From: Flavobacterium sp. N2820
Lineage (GTDB): Bacteria; Bacteroidota; Bacteroidia; Flavobacteriales; Flavobacteriaceae
Assembly: GCF_025947285.1 (NCBI RefSeq)
Contig: NZ_CP110008.1
Span: forward strand, 1,751,001-1,815,000
Direction: 5' to 3'
DNA: 64,000 nt
Shown here: positions 9,333 to 16,767 of the stretch, piece after piece
How the letters are laid out: each line of letters opens with the position of its first letter
How positions within the stretch are numbered: the stretch's first letter is position 1
The notes under the pieces: model-generated
What the model saw: only the letters and a program-made list of their open reading frames with translations
Databases searched by the model: none
What the model was told of the DNA's origin: nothing
Position numbers and translations under genes: made by a program

Positions 9333-9460
9333 CGTCACTTCTGTATTTTTTATAAAGTTGCAGTAGCTATTTTGTGAAAAATGTATTGAGAACTACTGAA
9401 AATATATCGTTGCTATAGTTCTCGATACAGTTTTATAGTTCAAAAACTAAGGTTTTATAG
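9333..9460 (+). repeat. Large palindromic intergenic repeat, variant copy (R2)
   Basis: Same left arm and centre as R1, but the right arm is a variant (TTTTATAGTTCAAAAACTAA, then GGTTTTATAGG) and the outer CACTCGAA end is missing. The same variant right arm recurs in R8. Confidence 0.65.
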
Positions 9461-9576
9461 GGATTGTTTTTGTTTTGTAAATTACAAAGGGCTCACCGTT
9501 TCTACCTATACGGTTTTGTTTGAATAGCATATTTTACTTAAAGAATAAAGATTTTCAAATATAGCAAATTTCATTT

Positions 9577-9891
9577 CTAATGTGTAGGTGCGCTAAAAGA
9601 ATACCCTGAGGAGATGGGTTTTTCTTTACATTGCATATCTGAAACAACTAAAACTTTAGACTTATCTGATTGTTCATTCTTGTCTTTATTTTTTTTTGTC
9701 TCATTTTCTAAAATAATGGAAACAATAGATTCTTTGCTTACACCATAATAGTCACAAAAATCTTCAATTGTTATCGGCTGGTAGTGTTTTTTACCTAATT
9801 CTTTTCTAATGGATCTTATCATTTTGAAGCTCATGCTTTCTTTTTTTCCAAAATAAACTTGGATGTCTATGGCTTTTATAACTTGTCTCAT
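9577..9891 (-). CDS. Small conserved Bacteroidota protein with HTH-like centre, function unknown
   Basis: 104 residues. The central part (YFGKKESMSFKMIRSIRKE, then HYQPITIEDFCDYYGVSKE) reads like a helix-turn-helix or tandem helical DNA-binding fold that recurs in small flavobacterial proteins. The C-terminal 40 residues are lysine- and serine-rich and probably disordered. A possible minus-strand -7 element (TAATTTTG, plus-strand CAAAATTA at 9913-9920) precedes it. It lies downstream of the equally orphan 11024-9984 gene in a repeat-rich island. No function can be assigned. Confidence 0.6.
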   Translation of the reverse strand: MRQVIKAIDIQVYFGKKESMSFKMIRSIRKELGKKHYQPITIEDFCDYYGVSKESIVSIILENETKKNKDKNEQSDKSKVLVVSDMQCKEKPISSGYSFSAPTH

Positions 9892-9983
9892 TTCTTATAC
9901 TTTTATTTGAAGCAAAATTATTTATGGCTTATATGAATATGCATTACTTTTTTATAGTTATTACACTACAAATTTGTAGTTTT

Positions 9984-11024
9984 TTAGATACTCTTTTCTT
10001 TTATTAATTTGTAAAAATTATACTTTTGAGTTTGTCCTTTAATTCTATCATATGTTTTAATTGGATTCTTGAGTTCTATTTTATTACCTGATTCTTCATT
10101 AAACCAAGTTCTAAATGTTGTTTCTTTTGCAATAATTAATCTAGGGATTTCTTTTTCACTCATTTGGCGGAAATAAAATCCAATTTCTTCTTGGTTCTTT
10201 GCATGTGATACTAGTTTTTGAAATAACTCATAAGCACTATAATCTTTAAATATGTGCGTTGGAAAAGTGGTCGTATTATTTTTTGTTTTTTGTTTTGTAA
10301 TTGTAGTAATTTCAGAATCGTTACTGCATACTAATTTTTCTATTTTAAGAATCAATTTCTTGAAGAAGGTTTCAATTAATTGGAAATAAAGTGAATCTGT
10401 ATTTGCAAATGCTTTAAAATCATAATAAAAAGCCTTGATTCCTTTATACAACAATGTTATGTATTTTTCGTATTTATGCTGATTAATAAGTTTAAGTGCA
10501 ATATTATCGGTAAAAAAATCCATTCCTATTCTGTTCATTTCTTTTTCACAAAGTTGATCTATTACATATTCTTCAAATTCAATTGTGTATTGTAACACAA
10601 GATTCACTAATGAACTAGTTAACTCATTTACGAACGTTTTAATTTTAGTGTTTTCTATTCCTTGTTCTTCTGCTTCTTTTTTTAGTTGATTGGTAATACT
10701 TTTAATTGGATAGGTCTTTATTTTAAAGAGCATGTCATTCAAATCTTGTGCTCTTGTATTTAAAGAACTTAGGTATGATTCTAAATTTAATGGTGCTTTT
10801 TTTAGATGGTTTTTGCAGGTATTTTGAATTTCTTGAATTTCAGCTGTGAAATGACCAATACCTATTGTACCTGTTTTTATTTTTACTTTTTTAGTTTCTG
10901 CAATTATAACCTCTTGAACAATACTGGATAAAGATTTCATTAGATCAGACATTCTAATTGAAATTAAATCAAATGGAATTTCATCTTTTGGATTGGAGCT
11001 TTTTTCTTTTTTACTAGTAATCAT
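9984..11024 (-). CDS. Uncharacterised helical protein of an accessory island
   Basis: 346 residues from the ATG at 11024 (MITSKKEKSS). A longer frame from 11051 is unlikely because a good promoter -7 box lies at 11049-11056. The protein is lysine- and isoleucine-rich and mostly predicted helical, with no signal peptide or membrane segment. The C-terminal about 80 residues (FYFRQMSEKEIPRLI, TTFRTWFNEESGNK, KTYDRIKGQTQKYNFYKLI) look like a compact small domain that may recur in other Bacteroidota hypotheticals. Not recognised by function. It neighbours 11-bp tandem repeats upstream and a small HTH-like gene downstream. Confidence 0.65.
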   Translation of the reverse strand: MITSKKEKSSNPKDEIPFDLISIRMSDLMKSLSSIVQEVIIAETKKVKIKTGTIGIGHFTAEIQEIQNTCKNHLKKAPLNLESYLSSLNTRAQDLNDMLFKIKTYPIKSITNQLKKEAEEQGIENTKIKTFVNELTSSLVNLVLQYTIEFEEYVIDQLCEKEMNRIGMDFFTDNIALKLINQHKYEKYITLLYKGIKAFYYDFKAFANTDSLYFQLIETFFKKLILKIEKLVCSNDSEITTITKQKTKNNTTTFPTHIFKDYSAYELFQKLVSHAKNQEEIGFYFRQMSEKEIPRLIIAKETTFRTWFNEESGNKIELKNPIKTYDRIKGQTQKYNFYKLIKEKSI

Positions 11025-11048
11025 CGTTTTACATATAATTATTTGACG

Positions 11049-11078
11049 CAAAATTATCTGAAAATGCTATCTAAACAA
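11049..11078 (-). promoter_or_regulatory. Bacteroidota-type promoter of the 346-residue orphan gene
   Basis: On the minus strand, TTG (complement of CAA 11076-11078), 19 nt, then TAATTTTG (complement of 11049-11056). Spacing and both boxes fit the consensus. It places transcription start near 11043, supporting translation from ATG 11024. Confidence 0.7.
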
Positions 11079-11170
11079 AGATAACTGGTTTAAAATTAAA
11101 GTAAGTTTTCAACAAAATTGTTGATCAATAAATTTAGTTTTTATTATCTAGTTTATTTATGATATACCAT

Positions 11171-11224
11171 AAGTATCCCGTACTTATCCCGTACTTATCC
11201 CCTAAGTATCCCGTAAGTATCCTC
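11171..11224. repeat. Five 11-bp tandem repeats (iteron-like)
   Basis: Units AAGTATCCCGT, ACTTATCCCGT, ACTTATCCCCT, AAGTATCCCGT and AAGTATCCTCA run head to tail. The core TATCCC is constant and the period of 11 bp is about one helical turn, so a protein would meet all copies on one DNA face. They lie roughly 100 bp upstream of the orphan gene's promoter. Confidence 0.75.
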
Positions 11225-11340
11225 AAAGATGTTGTGAAGGGGTTTCTATTCGTTTGACAATATCTTTTATTATGAGAACATCGTTTGTACGAGAGAGGCG
11301 ACAGTATGACCAACTGTGTGGGGAGTCTTTGTTTAATTGT

Positions 11341-11690
11341 TTTCAGTTGAAATTAGCTACACCCCTGAAGACCTTCCGAAGTGAAGTAACAGGCACTCAA
11401 GGGGACAATCCTGCTATAGAATTGTTGTTTTTTAAGATTTCAGTTGAAGAATTTTACACCCCTAAAGTCCCCTCAAGGGGACAATCCTACGATTGAATTT
11501 TATATTTTTAAGTTTTCCAGTTGGACTTCTTTACACCTCTAAAGTCCTTCCGAAGTGTCGGAACAGGCACTCAAGAGGACAGTACTTCTAAGGTACTTTG
11601 ATTTATATGAGTTTCAGTTGAGCATAAATTTCACTCCTAAAATACTTCCGAAGGGTCGGAACAGGCGCTTGAGGGGACAATCGTTATAAA
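11341..11690. repeat. Cluster of DUF559-associated hairpin repeats (left cluster)
   Basis: Four forward copies of a module: A 11341-11418 (long), B 11456-11490 (short), C 11515-11585 (long) and D 11611-11683 (long). Each runs from a CAGTTG-type start, through ACACCCCTAAAGTCC, to CAAGGGGACAATCC. The short form has the hairpin GTCCCCTcaAGGGGAC; the long form replaces its left arm with a TTCCGAagtgTCGGAA hairpin plus CAGGCACTC. No gene is supported in this stretch. Confidence 0.75.
11456..11583. repeat. 128-bp direct repeat, left copy
   Basis: Matches 12233-12360 at 126 of 128 positions with an offset of exactly 777 bp; differences are near 11490 and near 11576. It covers modules B and C. The DUF559 gene lies between the two copies. 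Confidence 0.85.
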
Positions 11691-11771
11691 GACTATTGAC
11701 TTTTAATAATTTTAAAGACGATAATTTCGAATTATGATTATACTACTAATAAATAAATGGTGAAGCTAGGA

Positions 11772-11803
11772 ATTGTCCCCTTGAGGGGACTTTAGGGGTG
11801 TTA
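11772..11803 (-). repeat. Left terminal inverted repeat of the DUF559 unit
   Basis: Inverted relative to all neighbouring modules. It starts 10 nt beyond the DUF559 stop codon and could also act as its transcription terminator, since CCCCTTGAGGGG-type pairing forms a hairpin. Confidence 0.8.
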
Positions 11804-11812
11804 CCGATTCTT

Positions 11813-12181
11813 TTATTTATCAATCAATTCTTGAACAACTTGTTCTAATGTCATACCAACCGAAAACATATTGTGTTTTATTTCTAAATCTGTAAATCGT
11901 AAAAAAACAACACCTTCTTCTTCTAATTCACCTTGACGCTTATTATCATAGTCATACTTGAATAAATGACTGTCCCCATCGATTTCAATGGCTAACATTA
12001 ATTCATGACAATAAAAATCTACGATGTACTCTAACATTGGTACTTGCCTGTGAAATTGAACGCCTAGCGCTTTATTTTTAATGTTTTTCCATAATAAGAC
12101 TTCGCTTAGTGTGCTGTTTTTTCGAAGTTCTCTAGCGTATTCTTTTAGTTTTGGATTATAGGGAATGATTTTGTTTTTCAT
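11813..12181 (-). CDS. DUF559-domain endonuclease-like protein (Vsr-type PD-(D/E)XK fold)
   Basis: 122 residues from the ATG at 12181 (MKNKIIPYNP); a start at 12202 is possible but adds non-family residues. The DUF559 pattern is clear: LRKNSTLSEVLLW near residue 20-31, FHRQVPMLEYIVDFYC (Asp55), LAIEIDGDSH (Glu66, Asp68, His72) and VVFLRFTDLEI near 91-101. These residues match the Vsr-like restriction-endonuclease-fold active site, so metal-dependent DNA cleavage or nicking is expected, although the family's true role is unknown. The gene is bracketed by a 32-bp inverted repeat and a 128-bp direct repeat, and related hairpin repeats crowd both sides, which suggests that the protein acts on or spreads with those repeats. 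Confidence 0.88.
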   Translation of the reverse strand: MKNKIIPYNPKLKEYARELRKNSTLSEVLLWKNIKNKALGVQFHRQVPMLEYIVDFYCHELMLAIEIDGDSHLFKYDYDNKRQGELEEEGVVFLRFTDLEIKHNMFSVGMTLEQVVQELIDK

Positions 12182-12230
12182 TTTTAAAAAGTAGCTATAC
12201 AAATATATTATATTTATTCAAGAAACTCCC

Positions 12231-12262
12231 TAACACCCCTAAAGTCCCCTCAAGGGGACAAT
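12231..12262 (+). repeat. Right terminal inverted repeat of the DUF559 unit
   Basis: Perfect inverted match to 11772-11803, about 50 nt upstream of the DUF559 start codon. It also forms the left edge of the second 128-bp direct repeat. Confidence 0.8.
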
Positions 12263-12360
12263 CCTGCGATTGAATTTTATATTTTTAAGTTTTCCAGTTG
12301 GACTTCTTTACACCTCTAAAGTCCTTCCGAAGTGTCGGAACAGGCACTCAAGGGGACAGT
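12233..12360. repeat. 128-bp direct repeat, right copy
   Basis: Second copy of 11456-11583 (two mismatches). Covers one short and one long hairpin module. Confidence 0.85.
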
Positions 12361-12570
12361 CCTGCGATTGAAGTATTTGTTGTTTTATGTTTCAGTTGAA
12401 ATTAGCTACACCCCTCAAGTCCTTCCGAAGTGTCGGAACAGGCACTCAAGGGGACAATCCTGCGGTTGAAGTATTTGTTGTTTTATGTTTCAGTTGAAAT
12501 TAGCTACACCCCTCAAGTCCTTCCGAAGGGTTGGAACAAGTGTTCGAGGGGACAATCCTGCTATAGAACT
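12292..12570. repeat. DUF559-associated hairpin repeats, right cluster
   Basis: Three further long-form modules: G 12292-12370, H 12389-12466 and I 12487-12570. H and I are tandem with a 98-bp period (AAGTATTTGTTG at 12371 and 12469). The last copy ends CCTGCTATAGAAC like the first copy A of the left cluster. From 12570 to 12917 the sequence is AT-rich with no gene I can support. Confidence 0.7.
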
Positions 12571-12917
12571 ATTGCTTTTTGGGTTTTCAGGTGCTATTTT
12601 CTACACTCTACTGTAATTTTTACACTCTACTCTATTTTTCTTGGTTCTACAGCATTATTTTTTATTTTAAAGTATTGCAATACAATACCTTACACTATTT
12701 ATACCCTTTTTTTTGAGGTGCTTTTTTATGCTTTAGTTTTGGGGTGTTGAAAGGCAAAATTGGATGGCCAACGGTTTTGATTTCGACACAAAAAAATTTT
12801 TATAATGAACTTATATTTTAGAATGGAAACGGGGTTTCAGAAATCGCGTTCCGCAGCAAGAGGATCAAAAAGAAGTAACAACTTCAATGTATTAATTTTA
12901 ACTAAAAACAAGTAGTC

Positions 12918-13667
12918 ATGGCAAAATTTGATGGAATTTTTGAGATTAAAGGAACTTTACAGGGCATGTCATTTTACAAATCGAAAGATGGTATGATGAT
13001 TCGAAAAAAGGGTGGTATTGACAAAAGTCGCATTAAAAACGACCCTGCTTTTCAACGTACCCGTGAGAATGGTACTGAATTTGCCCACAATGCAAAAATG
13101 GGACAATTGATTCGAAAATCGGTCGCTAATTTATTGTCACTAGCTAAGGATTATCGCGTAAGTAGTCGAATGTCGCAAGCGATGAGTAGAGTTAAGAATT
13201 TAGATCTTGACTCGCCACGAGGAGCGCGCAAAGTATGGATTGGAATTGTTAACCCTGAAGCGAAACAATCGCTCCGTGGTTTTGATTTTAATTTGAATTC
13301 GCCTTTTAATTCTGTTTTCAGAGCCCAATATACATTAGATACCGCTACTGGTGTTGTAAGTATTTTAGGTTTTAATCCCGCCACTAATTTGAGTATTCCT
13401 CAAGGCGCTACTCATGCTAGTTTAAGTGTTGCTGTTTCCAATGTGGACTTCCAATTGGATAATTATGGTACTACTTACAGTCCAAAAGAAAATTTTGCTT
13501 TAGTAGATGGCTCTGTAGATTTGACACTCACTCCAACGGGGATGCCTGGAGGCACTGGCAGTACTTTTTTCTATTTCTTGATTGAGTTTTTTCAAGAAAT
13601 GAATGGATTGCAGTACCCCTTAAAAAACAACTCGCATAATGTGTTGTATTTGATGGAGGTGGTTTAA
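12918..13667 (+). CDS. Orphan Bacteroidota family protein (MAKFDGIFEIKG type), function unknown
   Basis: 249 residues. The N-terminal half is rich in basic residues and conserved-looking motifs (GIFEIKGTLQGMSFYKSKDG, MIRKKGG, DPAFQRTRENG, SVANLLSLAKDYRVSSRMSQ) that resemble a family found repeatedly in Bacteroidota, often alone. The C-terminal half is beta-rich (ASLSVAVSNVDFQLDN). No signal peptide or membrane helix is seen. It is followed by a good terminator and stands alone between repeat clusters, so it appears to be a one-gene cargo. I do not assign a function; a phage or surface-structure origin is only a guess. Confidence 0.75.
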   Translation: MAKFDGIFEIKGTLQGMSFYKSKDGMMIRKKGGIDKSRIKNDPAFQRTRENGTEFAHNAKMGQLIRKSVANLLSLAKDYRVSSRMSQAMSRVKNLDLDSPRGARKVWIGIVNPEAKQSLRGFDFNLNSPFNSVFRAQYTLDTATGVVSILGFNPATNLSIPQGATHASLSVAVSNVDFQLDNYGTTYSPKENFALVDGSVDLTLTPTGMPGGTGSTFFYFLIEFFQEMNGLQYPLKNNSHNVLYLMEVV

Positions 13668-13712
13668 ACTTTTCACTTAAAGGCTCTCCAATAGAGAACA
13701 GATTAGTTTTAG

Positions 13713-13743
13713 AAGTCCGTATCGTTAGGTACGGACTTTTTTT
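13713..13743 (+). terminator. Rho-independent terminator after the orphan family gene
   Basis: AAGTCCGTA and TACGGACTT form a 9-bp stem around an 8-nt loop, followed by five T. Confidence 0.9.
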
Positions 13744-13853
13744 GAATAGCAGTTTTGAAAACCTTTACCAATACTGAGTTAATGTGTCAATGAGCCAATA
13801 AATCAATGAGTCAATGGGAAATTAAGTGGTATAAAACTATATAATTCCACTAT

Positions 13854-14005
13854 CGTCACTTCGAGTATTTTTTATAAAATTGCCTTAGCTATTTTGTGAA
13901 AATTGTATCGAGAACTATTGAAAATAAAACGTTGCTAGAGTTCTCGATACAATTTTATAGTTCAAAAATTAGCATTTTTTCTTTATAAAATCACTCGAAT
14001 TGACG
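13854..14005 (+). repeat. Large palindromic intergenic repeat, full copy (R3)
   Basis: Full copy closely matching R1: outer CGTCACTTCGAG / CTCGAATTGACG and inner TATCGAGAACT / AGTTCTCGATA. It is preceded by a TCAATGAG-rich stretch (13788-13850) also found before R1. Confidence 0.75.
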
Positions 14006-14049
14006 ATAGGGTTGTACAAAGTAAAAAGTACAAAGTAAAAATCCACCAC

Positions 14050-14185
14050 CGTCACTTCGAGTGTTTTTTTATAAAATTGCCTTAGCTATTTTGTGAAAAA
14101 TGTATCGAGAACTATTGAAAATAAAACGTTGCTAGAGTTCTCGATACATTTTTATATTTCAAAAACTTTACATCGAAAAGAATGA
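14050..14185 (+). repeat. Large palindromic intergenic repeat (R4)
   Basis: Left arm and centre nearly identical to R3; the right arm is shortened and degenerate, ending CATCGAAAAGAATGAC. Confidence 0.7.
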
Positions 14186-14186
14186 C

Positions 14187-14210
14187 AAAAAAAATCCGCA
14201 CAAGGCGGAT
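14187..14210 (-). terminator. Terminator of the polysaccharide operon
   Basis: ATCCGC / GCGGAT stem with a short loop; on the minus strand it is followed by a T run. It lies just after the acetyltransferase stop, the last gene of the long minus-strand operon. Confidence 0.7.
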
Positions 14211-14235
14211 ACATTTTATCATGTGAATTAAAAGT

Positions 14236-14844
14236 TTAATGAAATTTAATGGATTTAGCCGGAATACCGACAGCGGTACAATGATTTGGGATATCTTGTG
14301 TAACTACCGCACCCGCTCCTATTGTTGACCACAAACCAATACAAACAGACTGTATAATAGTAGCATTAATACCTACATGAGTGCCTTCTTTAATTTCAAC
14401 GCCTCCTGCTAGAGAAGCTTTTGGTGAAATATGCACATAATCATGTACTACACAATCGTGTTCTACAACAGCAGCTGTATTTATGATGCAGTTTTTACCA
14501 ATACTGACCGCTGCGTTTACAACTGCATTCGGCATAATAACTGTTCCATTACCTATGGATGCACTTGGAGAAATTATAGCACTAGGATGCACTAAGGGAG
14601 GCGCTAAATTCAATTTAAACTTGTCATGAATCGCTTTCCTTACTTTATTGTCGCCTATGCTTATGATGATGGGATTAGCATTTAAAAGTTCAAGATTGTA
14701 AACCGAATGGACTTTTCTACCCATAAAATTTTCCACTTTGGTATTATCATCAAATATATACCCCACCTCAAAACCATTGCACTCAATGATATCGATGATG
14801 ACTTTAGCGTGTCCGCTTGCACCAAAAAGATTAATCTTTCTCAT
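14236..14844 (-). CDS. PglD/NeuD-like sugar O/N-acetyltransferase
   Basis: 202 residues with a Rossmann-like N-terminal domain (INLFGASGHAKVIIDII, residues 3-20) that binds the UDP-amino sugar, and a left-handed beta-helix of hexapeptide repeats from about residue 85 (HPSAIISPSASIGNGTVIMP). The catalytic histidine region is VVEHDCVVHDYVHISP near 125, as in PglD. It would acetylate the 4-amino group of a UDP-linked amino sugar. The stop codon of the preceding sugar transferase directly abuts this ATG, so the two are translationally linked as in pgl-type loci. The matching aminotransferase is displaced to 2410-3549. Confidence 0.88.
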   Translation of the reverse strand: MRKINLFGASGHAKVIIDIIECNGFEVGYIFDDNTKVENFMGRKVHSVYNLELLNANPIIISIGDNKVRKAIHDKFKLNLAPPLVHPSAIISPSASIGNGTVIMPNAVVNAAVSIGKNCIINTAAVVEHDCVVHDYVHISPKASLAGGVEIKEGTHVGINATIIQSVCIGLWSTIGAGAVVTQDIPNHCTAVGIPAKSIKFH

Positions 14845-15447
14845 TTAATTTCCTTCAAATTTTGTGGTTGTTGCTTGTCCAGTTTGACTGATTCCTTCTG
14901 AAACAAACACTTTTTTAATCGTTAAAAATATAATTTTTAAATCCAATAAGAAACTTTGGTTTTCCACATAGTAGACATCTAATGTAAACTTATCTTCCCA
15001 AGAAATGGCATTTCTACCATTTATCTGTGCCCAACCTGTTATGCCTGGCTTTACGTGGTGTCTTCTTTTTTGGGTTTCATTGTATAACGATAAATATTCC
15101 ACTAACAAAGGCCTAGGGCCAATTATACTCATATCCCCTTTCAAAACATTAAACAATTGCGGGATTTCATCTAAAGAAGTTTTACGCACCAATGCCCCTA
15201 TTTTAGTTAAACGCTCCGCATCCGACAATAAATTACCAGCGGTATCTTTTTTATCGTTCATGGTTTTGAACTTTATGATAGTGAAGATGGTACCGTTTTT
15301 ACCTGGTCTTGGTTGCAAAAAGAAAGGCTTTCCTTGATTGGCAAAAAATAAACCTACAATAACTAGAATAAATAACGGACTTAGCAGCATCAAACCTACT
15401 AATGCTACTATAAAATCGAAGAGGCGTTTAAGATAATTTTTGTACAT
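14845..15447 (-). CDS. PglC-like initiating sugar-1-phosphate transferase
   Basis: 200 residues, the size of minimal monotopic phosphoglycosyl transferases. An N-terminal re-entrant membrane helix ([17 protein letters not shown], about 11-27) is followed by [38 protein letters not shown] and [15 protein letters not shown]. It transfers a sugar phosphate, probably diNAc-bacillosamine or related, from UDP to undecaprenyl phosphate, starting the repeat unit on the inner membrane's cytoplasmic face. The C-terminal tail ends in TKFEGN. It is coupled to the acetyltransferase downstream and lies 7 nt after the GT4 gene upstream. Compare the truncated paralogue at 8535. Confidence 0.92.
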   Translation of the reverse strand: MYKNYLKRLFDFIVALVGLMLLSPLFILVIVGLFFANQGKPFFLQPRPGKNGTIFTIIKFKTMNDKKDTAGNLLSDAERLTKIGALVRKTSLDEIPQLFNVLKGDMSIIGPRPLLVEYLSLYNETQKRRHHVKPGITGWAQINGRNAISWEDKFTLDVYYVENQSFLLDLKIIFLTIKKVFVSEGISQTGQATTTKFEGN

Positions 15448-15454
15448 CGTATTT

Positions 15455-16627
15455 TTAACCTTTTGTTTTTTTATTTTGTGTTATCAAAGAATTGTATTCT
15501 GCTAACAATGCCTGCCACACAACAGACTGCTCATAACGAGATTGAATCATAGATCTAGCATTTTGTTTTAGTTGCTTATAAAAGTCATGGTCAGTATACA
15601 TTTTTTTCATAGCCTCAACAATTGCCTCAACATTTTTCACAGGGATAATGGTGCCGTTTTCACTTTGTATTATTATCTCATTACACCCATTAATATCTGT
15701 AACAATACTAGGCAATTCCATAGCACCAGCTTGTAGTACCACATTTGGAAAACCTTCCCGATAACTTGGAAAAACCAAACAATCACTAATAGCGAAATAA
15801 GGGCGAACGTCATTTTGATAACCAACACTTATAATTGATTTATTGTGTTCAATCTCTTCTAACGTTTGAGTTGCTAATGGGTCTAATTCAGTTTCTAAAG
15901 GCCCTACAAGTAATAATTTTGTATTAGCAAATAATGCAGTAAATTTTTTAAATGCTGTAATTAATTCATTTATACCTTTGTCTGAAACTAGCCTCCCAAC
16001 AAAAATAAATACAAAATGCTCTGGAAGAATCTCTAATTTTTCTTTCAATATGGTACGTTCACTTAGCGAATATATTTCGGCACTAAAAAAAGAGGTATCG
16101 ATACCATTGGTACTTCCATTTCCTAAAACTTTTAGTTTTTCAGTATTGCAAAATTTTTCTCGGATAATAATCTCATTTAAACCAAAAGAATTAGGGTATA
16201 TCTTAGTAGCACAACTGTAGGTTACTTTTTCTACAAAATTTAATAATCTGCGTTTGTTTCCAGTAGTTTCTAATAGTGGTAATCCTGCAATAGTATGCAA
16301 TCTATTTGGAACACCTGCTAACTTGGCTGCAATCATACCAACCGTTCCTGCTTTTGGTGTATGAGTGTGTACTATAAAAGGCTTTTGTTTTTTAAAAAAA
16401 CGATATAATTTTAAAACTGAAATTAAATCTTTAATAGGCGTAATTTGTCTTGTCATTTCAACGTGAAATACTGGAACCTCTTGCAGTTGTCCCACTCGCT
16501 CTAAATAGGATTTGTCTGAGGAAATAGCCGTCACTTCATAATGCGATTTCATAAAACGCAATTGGTTTTCCAAAAGTTTTTCCAACGAAATTGGGACGGT
16601 GGTGATGCGGATGAGTTTGTTTTGCAT
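15455..16627 (-). CDS. GT4 glycosyltransferase (PglA-like candidate)
   Basis: 390 residues with a GT-B fold. The N-terminal domain holds [20 protein letters not shown] near 85-105 and HTIAGLPL near 112; the C-terminal domain has [17 protein letters not shown] near 208 and the donor-binding [16 protein letters not shown] near 290 (E-x7-E type). The HTHTPK and AGLP signatures resemble enzymes that add the second sugar to an undecaprenyl-diphospho-bacillosamine acceptor. Adjacent to the initiating transferase, this is the best candidate for the second step, but the donor sugar cannot be read from sequence. Confidence 0.85.
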   Translation of the reverse strand: MQNKLIRITTVPISLEKLLENQLRFMKSHYEVTAISSDKSYLERVGQLQEVPVFHVEMTRQITPIKDLISVLKLYRFFKKQKPFIVHTHTPKAGTVGMIAAKLAGVPNRLHTIAGLPLLETTGNKRRLLNFVEKVTYSCATKIYPNSFGLNEIIIREKFCNTEKLKVLGNGSTNGIDTSFFSAEIYSLSERTILKEKLEILPEHFVFIFVGRLVSDKGINELITAFKKFTALFANTKLLLVGPLETELDPLATQTLEEIEHNKSIISVGYQNDVRPYFAISDCLVFPSYREGFPNVVLQAGAMELPSIVTDINGCNEIIIQSENGTIIPVKNVEAIVEAMKKMYTDHDFYKQLKQNARSMIQSRYEQSVVWQALLAEYNSLITQNKKTKG

Positions 16628-16767
16628 TCAGTAAAATTTCAATTTATGAAACAAAGTTTTAATACTTATATAATCATATTGATAAAACAAAAACTAATCT
16701 GATTATTTAATAACTTTTTCAAATGAGTATTATGGTGCATAGAATGTATCTGAAAACTTTTAATTGT

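Larger units (their letters stand above)
11772..12262. mobile_element. Putative DUF559-encoding mobile unit with 32-bp terminal inverted repeats
   Basis: A 491-bp unit. The left end (11772-11803) and right end (12231-12262) are perfect 32-bp inverted repeats of each other, running inward from ATTGTCCCC on the left and beginning TAACACCCCT on the right when read from the gene side. Each end itself contains the hairpin GTCCCCTcaAGGGGAC. The only gene inside encodes a DUF559 (Vsr/PD-(D/E)XK-like) nuclease. Gene-less forms of the same end sequence lie on both sides. Mobility is inferred from structure; no target-site duplication was confirmed. Confidence 0.5.

Noticed and set aside
11254..11496. 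80-codon open frame in the left repeat cluster
   Set aside because: It is built from repeat module letters (starting across the iteron flank and reading through two hairpin modules) with no protein-like conservation.
11341..12570. CRISPR-like array
   Set aside because: Repeats are long, imperfect and hairpin-bearing with irregular spacing and near-identical spacers (98-bp tandem), and no cas gene is nearby.
12430..12750. 106-codon open frame after the DUF559 unit
   Set aside because: The first third is repeat sequence and the rest is low-complexity aromatic residues; no promoter or motif.
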